Assembly (NCBI GenBank): GCA_037389465.1
Contig: JAZARR010000153.1
Location: forward strand, 3,271,001-3,335,000
Source of the DNA: Baylisascaris procyonis
Taxonomy: Eukaryota > Nematoda > Chromadorea > Rhabditida > Ascarididae
DNA length: 64,000 bases
Direction: 5' to 3'
Shown: positions 57,128 through 64,000 of the stretch, piece by piece
Layout of the letters: each line of letters starts with the position of its first letter
Position numbering within the stretch: the first letter of the stretch is position 1
Notes under the pieces: generated by a model
Seen by the model: only the letters and a program-made list of their open reading frames with translations
What the model was told of the DNA's origin: nothing
Databases searched by the model: none
Translations under genes and position numbers: made by a program

Positions 57128-60100
57128 TTATGCGTTATTCCATGCGAGTCGCAAAACGCTAAGTGGCGTGAAGGCATCATTGACAGCTGATTGGACACAC
57201 AACAGTTCGATAAATGGGTCACATTTTTATGTTCGTTTTTTTTTTAAAGTTTTACATTGCGATTCGATCCTTATAATGCTCGAAAAAGGTTTCCCCTTAT
57301 GCGAGTTTTAAGTTGCTTTCATGCGGATTGCGTTGATATAGAACGGGTTTGTGACTGATTTGCTTAAGATTTCTTTTCTCATCGGCCGTCCCAATTTTCA
57401 TTTCAAAATTGTAGATTTGTATTTGCTTCTGTCTGAATTCTTGAATGGAAATATTTGCTATGAATAGGAATATGGTTGATATAGTTTAAAGATCAGATGC
57501 CCTTATTTGAGTAGCAAGTTGGGATTCTCAGCCACATGCATGAGAGGAAAAATTGAAGTTATTGTTACATAGTGACGTCTTTATCAGATATTTCACTGAG
57601 GCTTGCGATTTTCTTACCAAAATTGCTGGAGATAAGAGGATTTTTATTCTTTTCAAGTTAGAATAAGTTGATAAGATTTTGCATGCGTTTGTGTGAAATT
57701 CATCATTTTGCCTTATCCACTGCGTGGTCGATTGTGAAGCGCTGACGAGAACTGTTGGCTCCGCTCAGCCGAGCCACCTCCATCACCTTATTGGGACAAG
57801 GGCGGCGGAACAGGTCTCGACAGTCATAGGAGGAACGACGGTGAATCGGCTCGTCAGCATTCGACGGGCAGGGGACGAGCCTAAGCCCCAACCTTTACGC
57901 GACCGACCTGCAAGAAGGAGAGATTGACCTAAAGACCATAGAAGCGAAGTAGACGAGAGAGGCGTTGGGTGAGAGCAGGTCCAAGCGACATGGAGAGACA
58001 TGTATTCGTAATGAATGCTCGCTTCATTGAAATAAATAAATAGTGTGAAATATGCGAAACACATTATGGCAATAGAGTTTTATATATTGCAGTAGTATTA
58101 AGAAAAGAGTTGCAAGATCAATGCCTACTATGAAACGGAGGTCATACACATGATTGATGTGAAAATATATATTTTCTACTCAGGGAATATATTTTTGCAT
58201 TTATTTGTTGGCATTTCAATTCTCTCATAATATAAAAAAACGCTAAGAAAAAAAAAAGTGGCGAAAGTATAAAAATCACTGTAATTTTAGTTATCGATGC
58301 CAATAAAGAAAATCACTAAGAAGATGGAGATGGACTGGAAAAAACGAAGGAAGGGAAATTGGGAATATTGATTGTTTATGTGAAGCTTATTCTTGACTTT
58401 ATGATGCGGAATGTCCTTATTCAATATCCTCTGAAGAAACATTACGCTTTCTTATTTTCTTCGAGATTCAATCGATAAGTGATAAATTATTTTTCAGGAT
58501 GCATTTATTCCAACAGCTACTGAAGCAGAAACATTCCTTGGTTTATTAGATGCGCTCTTCATGGCTGCTTATGCTGTTGTAGGTTTTTATTATTAGTGCA
58601 AAAATTTTTTTTGGAAGGAAGGGGAAGAGGCATAGGAAGCGGGCGTTGTAGGAAAGCGAAAGGATTTTGGTTTTGTCTAAGACGGTCACGGTCATACATA
58701 TCTCTTACCCACATGCTCGAAGCTACATCGCATGTTGCTGAGAAGTCGGTTCTTAAGTGAATGCTGCAGTGACGTTTTTTTGCTAGAGGTTTTCGTTATT
58801 CGTCGAAAAAGTTGCACAAAACGCCTAAACTGTGTGGCTTCAGCACCATTAGCTTAATGTGGTATTGAGTATTCAAAGGTCTACCCAAATTAGCAGTAAA
58901 CTGGAAGAAAAAGGCCGAAATAATTGCGAGTTTCTACTCCTTGAGTAGAAAATTCGCTTTTTACAGGTGTAGCCATGTCACTGTATAAGCCGAAAAGTAT
59001 AAGCCATGTGGCTTTAGTTCAACATATGTACGATATTTGCTATTGGTCTGCCGTCAGGAGCGCTATATCTTCGAAAAACGGAGCACTCTATAGCTAGATG
59101 CCTTTATCTTTATTAGTTTTTGGCAGGTCTCTTTTTTTATCTGTTTACGGCAGAATTCGTTCATTTGAAAGGACTATATGGAAATATGTGTTTAGGACTT
59201 CAGCGGGTCGCCGAACTCAGGCGATGACTTCTACTTAGGGGCTGAGGAGCTGAGTCTTCACTCTGCTCATTGTGAGCGCATCACGGTTGGACTGTTGATG
59301 CATCTTTATCAGTTAGTGGTTTACTGTAGGGATGACCACTATGAGGTGAGCCCAAATCACGATTAGAATGGAGAAATGGTCGACAGTGAGCACAAGTGAG
59401 TGGAGAATTAACTTGAAGAGACCTCGCTATGAATGAGTTTTATTTCAGAGACGTTATTTTTATTTTTCTATGCAGTAAAAGCTATTGTTTAGTCACTCTT
59501 CTACTGGGGCTGGCTGGGTGATCGTCTCAATCCACGCAATGTCATCGTCTTCGGGATGGTCGGTTCGGCAGCAGCGGTTCGTTTCTTTATTTTTTTTAAA
59601 AATTTATTTTGTTTCATTTATTTTTTTATGCAACATGAGCTTTGAAGCGAATGCATTCATCATTTAGAAGGGACGTTACCCTTAGCCGTAATACCTCATA
59701 AATCAATATCAGTAGTCGACAGACATGAGCGGACGTTACATCTACGTGGTATTATTCTGATTGGCTGACCCACTGTGATGGTAACCAGAACTCCATGTGT
59801 TCTAAACACTATTAAAGCTCAACTCAAGGCTTTTGGAAAATGAAGTTAAAACGACCTCTTGAAATAACGACGAAAAACTGGCTCTTTTGGTGAAGGTAAC
59901 TGCATTTGAATCCTGGGAAGTGCTGAAGTCATCACTAAGTCTCCTCTGTAAATTCAGAAAAAAATCGACCACTTCGGATTCGAGTCCCCCAATTTCCTTA
60001 ATGGTGGCGGGTCCAGGATTTTTAATTTTTACGGATGCAATGTCCCCTATCCTCCGTGTTCGAAAACTTCCATGGATAAAGTTGGGCGGGTATGTGAAAA

Positions 60101-63100
60101 CTTACGTAGCTCCTTTTAGGTACTTCCAGTATTTGACGACTTTCGCACTTATGAGAAGCAAACTAGAAATCGTCGAAGGAAAGAAAATCGATGTGCGTGC
60201 GTCATTAAGACAAAGAAAGATGGGACTTGTGCATCGTTCAACAAAAAGTAACCTAGAATTTGCTGGTGATCAAAGATCATAATTTGCAGATCCCAGAAAT
60301 TCATCTGCATAGGACGTCAAATGACTTGGAAGTTTCACGGAGCCCCGAAATGTCATTTAGAAATTTGCGAAAAAATTTTATATGGAATAATGAGAATGTT
60401 TGGAATTAATTTTCTTAGCGTAATTTCTAGAAATTAGCGTTGTTGTGTGATTTCCACGAAACGTGCAAATGAAAACACAAATCAGTCGTTTGATAGATGG
60501 TGGTGACACATGATAAGAGTATGGGAAACTCTCGATAAATGCTTCTTCAAGCGGTGTCTTCTATGTAGATCTCAAATATGAAACTGATGCGTTTTTCAGC
60601 TCGTTTCATTCGGTTCGCTGCCAAAATGGCTTCATTTCTATTCTGCTCCATATTATTTGCTCACCTATGTTATTTTCGGTCTTCTTCAGGCGTGCGGTTG
60701 GCCGAACGAAGTCGCCATAATGGTTTTTCTTGATTTCCTTTCAGCTGTTTTATTCATTGATATCCACAATTGTAGATTAGTAGGTAGCCATTAATAGGTT
60801 CTCCCATAGCTTTAACTCATATCCTCAAGTAAGCATTTGACTAATTGTATTGGATTAAATGCTGCAGGAATAGGATTCTTAAAAAGAGGCGCAGAGAATT
60901 CATTGCGCAGTTGCGACACGCTAAACTTGAACTCCTTCGAGCTTCTATTCAGCATATAAGGGGGGGGGGGGCATTTCTCGTCGGAGTTTACTTATCTTAA
61001 AGCGTCCAAGAGTTCTGACAAGATGTTTGTGATGGTAATGTGAAGGAGAGCTTACTATCTAGTAAATGGGAGGAGTGACGATGGACAATAATGCAATTCA
61101 TTCAGCCTTCAAGAAGCTATTGCCGAAGAACGAAGTCGTTCTCGTCATATATATGTTGTAAAAAACCTGATTGGCTGATTTCAGCGTTTGAAGTGTTTAC
61201 TAAGCAATTTGCCGTTAACCGATTTTCTGTTGCAACCAATCTCACACCCTTTACCTTGCTTCCTGTATGATCTTTGGACTCCATTTTCTTTATAATATTG
61301 TACGCATCTCCATTTGACATGTTGGAGCTGAGGCACATATAAAATATCCGCGCAAACGCTATGACGTGACCTGTTTTGCAGTGAGTTGAATATAGAAATA
61401 TGGTATGCTTTCCCGTTGTCGAAAAATAGAGCTGACTGACTAGCCGCGTTCTTCAATGCCAAAGGTCAGATACTGTGGTTAGCACCAAGAACTGAGAGTA
61501 AATGGTTGTTCATGTAGGGAAATTGGTTCGGCGGTGACAATCGTGGTTTTGTGATGGGACTGTGGGCTGCTTGCCAACCAGTCGGCAATATTATGGGATC
61601 ACTTCTTATCGCACTTATTCTTCCTTTCGGATACGAGGTTTTGCTATTTTTCTTCCTCTTTTTTATTTCTCAATCTTTACTGTTCCATTTCCTCTTTTCT
61701 TTTTTTCCGTTCTTTATTTTACTTCCAAAACATTAGGATCTAAGTGTGTTTGATCAAGTGCAAAGCATTTTCTATATTCTTACTGCCTGTTTCATTTTGC
61801 ACTTTAAACGATAAACCATATAGCCCAAAGATCGAGGTATCGTAGAGCTTAGATCTTATGTAAATTTTTCTCCTCTGCAGTATATTGAAGTCAGGGTATA
61901 GTTAATCATGTGCGAAAGGAAGAGAACTGAATTGAAGAGTTGTGTGGGAATTAGGTAAATGCATTTTATTTCAACGCGCAGCTTTAAAACAATGATATTT
62001 AAGGAATGTTTTTCTCTAAAACTTATTTCGTTGCTGATAACACTGTGATAACAGTGCTGGTGATATATATATGTATATATATATATATATATATATTTGT
62101 CGTTTTTGTTTCGTTCTTGTAGTTGATTTTTGAAGACACATCAACCGAAATTTGGATATTCGAATAATTTCGCTGACTGTTATGAAAAGTCCATTGAAAG
62201 CTACACGTCTGTCAAAGAAGTTTGTTGACAATGCGCTTGGCAATTACTGATTATGAGGTAATTTCGCTTTTACTGAAGCAGTCACACTTGCTTTACACGA
62301 TCGCAATTGCGTTTGTGGTTTGAGGTGGTTTTAGGTCTGAATGCTTCGATGAACTGAAAATCCTGAAAATTTTTAAATTAAAAGAAGAGACCACGACCAT
62401 ATTTGACAAGATATATTTTCACTCAGCGGCAGTTTATTTTGACGTTTTGACGACTAAGATTTCTGTGCCAAAAATTGTCGTCACATGTTTAGTATACATT
62501 TGCGTTCAATTCATCTCTAATGATATTGGGAGCATTGATAGTGGCTTTGACTGTCGAGGATAGTCCACGAAGGGAATCCTATCAGCGAATAGACGACGAA
62601 ACGCCTTCCGAAGCTGCTGATATATCCACTGACGGTACACCGATCGGCATGCTCGAAGCATTTTTGTTACCAAACGTTATACCGGTATGTAATCTGTACG
62701 CTTTGTTGTCATGTTTATTGTTAAAGATGAGTGAAATATCGGGAGATTGAAAATATTTTTGGTCGCGCGACCCATCTGATTCGAAAATCTGAACTGTTCT
62801 AATATATTTGCGTTATCATATTTTTCTGCACTTGTTGCGACCGTCCAATACTTAGCACTTTTTCAACTAAAGGTGTTCAGGAGTGGTGGTATACTGCAGT
62901 AACTTCATCAGTCTTTGAAAGTGAAAGAACAGTGATTTCAGTATTGTCTCTGTAATACATGCCTCAAGTTCGTCAACTATGCCTTCTTCTTCTGGTTACC
63001 GTTTTATCTAACTGGAAAATACGGGTGGACAGAAAGAGATGCGAATGCACTTTCAATTTGGTACGATATTGGTGGTATTATTGGTTCGGTTGCCGGAGGA

Positions 63101-63836
63101 CTTATTTCGGTTGGTGGATATTTGTATTGCTCTGCGGTTGCCTGAACAAGAACATTTTCCACTAGTTCTTATTCAGTCAGAATTGAAACTATTAGAAATA
63201 GTTGTTCTCTTAATACCGTAGAAGATTTGCGGTTTGTAGAGACAACAGGGACCCGGATACGAGTATGAATTACTGTTCATGTTCCAGTTCAATCGTTGAT
63301 TACATAATATATACGTTTCAGTAACGTATAACGATTAGCACTGTAAGGAACCTTTGATTACAAAGTTTTCTGCCATTTTTATCGAACGAGCTTGTACACC
63401 CGTTGAACGCTAAGAGTGGCAGTTTAACTGTTACGACTTAGAATTAGCTATGACGTGTGTTTGCATATGTGAGCGCAATTTAGTTGCGCACTTAACCATG
63501 CGGCTCAGATATTTGCATATGTGGGTTATTTATGTTAGGAGTGATGTGGAAAATGCTTAATGAATAACATCATTAGTTTTTCTTTTGTTTGTGGTGATGA
63601 TTTAAAAAGAGATTTCTTTGAAGGATCGCTTGGGTTGCCGCAGTCCAGTGATTGTTACGATGCTGTTTGCTTCATTGGCAACGCTCTTTTTATATGCGGG
63701 CATTGGTGGTGCACATATATTGAATGCACTTGTGATGACTGTTGTTGGCATAACTGTATCTGGCCCATACAATTTGATTGTCGGCACAATCTGTGTGGAT
63801 CTCGGCACTCAACCAGTACTTTCGTCAAATGCACAG
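57128..63836 (+). CDS. SLC37-family sugar-phosphate/phosphate antiporter (MFS), partial at both ends
   Basis: SLC37 proteins are ER membrane carriers that exchange glucose-6-phosphate or related sugar phosphates for phosphate. Exons seen: 57128-57230, 58498-58578, 59493-59576, 60600-60722, 61518-61637, 62493-62684, 62942-63109, 63624-63836, about 361 residues in phase. Family marks in order: YALFHASRKTLSGVK; TEAETFLGLLDALFM; WGWLGDRLNPRNV (MFS loop); GLLQACGWPNEVAIM joined to GNWFGGDNRGFVMGLW; EAFLLPNVIP, then KFVNYAFFFWLPFYL; DRLGCRSPV after the mid-loop; VSGPYNLIVGTICVDLGT. The first coding exon (start Met and most of TM1) should end in phase 2 upstream of 57128 but was not found. The last exon ends SSNAQ before GTTTGG at 63837, so the final membrane helices lie past the window. 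Which SLC37 subtype is not clear. Confidence 0.92.
57715..58035. repeat. GC-rich island with A/T-rich tail in an SLC37 intron
   Basis: About 280 bp of clearly higher GC than any flank, followed by ATTGAAATAAATAAAT. It is open for 67 codons on + and 93 on -, with no recognisable protein. A retroposed sequence with a decayed tail or an LTR fragment are the likeliest readings. Confidence 0.35.
62062..62096. repeat. (TA)n microsatellite, about 35 bp, in an SLC37 intron
   Basis: Alternating TA run broken once by ATG, between the 61518-61637 and 62493-62684 exons. Confidence 0.93.
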
Positions 63837-64000
63837 GTTTGGCACTATTTGCCTTCGATCTTGTAGTTGATTGAGATTGGTACTGGTAACGCTGAAAAAT
63901 GAGGGAAAGGGAAGAGGAGAGAGGAGTGGTGTGTTTACCAGTCGTTTGGTTAAAAATGTTGCTAAATAAGCGTGATGATGTCGCTTGTTCTTCCTGTTTT

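Noticed and set aside
60960..60971. Run of 12 G
   Set aside because: A simple homopolymer in an SLC37 intron with no further structure; possibly a sequencing artefact.

Overview
This is a window of nuclear DNA from a parasitic-type nematode. The evidence is AT-rich DNA, long (TA)n tracts, genes cut into many short exons by introns of roughly 0.2-2 kb, and an ankyrin-WGR-PARP protein of the kind known in worms as PME-5 (tankyrase-like). A clade III (Spirurina) worm would fit, but the species cannot be fixed from the sequence. No bacterial, CRISPR or intact mobile-element genes are seen.

Layout. (1) 1-2217: no clear gene; a (TA)n tract and a degenerate coding-like patch. (2) 2218-35428, + strand: one very large gene, here resolved into 36 exons that join in frame (1956 codons plus stop). 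It encodes an N-terminal nuclear-type basic patch, many ankyrin repeats, a WGR domain, the PARP helical regulatory domain and a PARP catalytic domain with an intact His-Tyr-Glu triad. (3) 38078-44464, - strand: a Kruppel-like factor gene in six exons (213 aa) with three complete C2H2 fingers, convergent with the PARP gene. (4) 44465-50155: gene-poor divergent intergenic region with a 21-bp tandem array and a G-quadruplex motif. (5) 50156-53750, + strand: the spliceosome factor CWC15 in five exons (222 aa), with the ATG placed directly after a splice acceptor. (6) 53751-57127: no firm gene; a dual-strand open region, and a GC-rich LTR-like block. (7) 57128-63836, + strand: eight exons of an SLC37-type sugar-phosphate/phosphate antiporter; the first coding exon was not found and the 3' end runs off the window.

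The four genes do not form an obvious pathway: they cover ADP-ribosylation, transcription, splicing and ER sugar-phosphate transport. The main unusual points are the high share of splice donors with T at +3 (19 of 52 introns), the ankyrin/WGR/PARP architecture, one exon open in two frames, a coding-like antisense patch inside a PARP intron, and several structured or GC-rich elements. All exon models come from reading frames, splice consensus and family motifs by eye; none was checked against transcripts.
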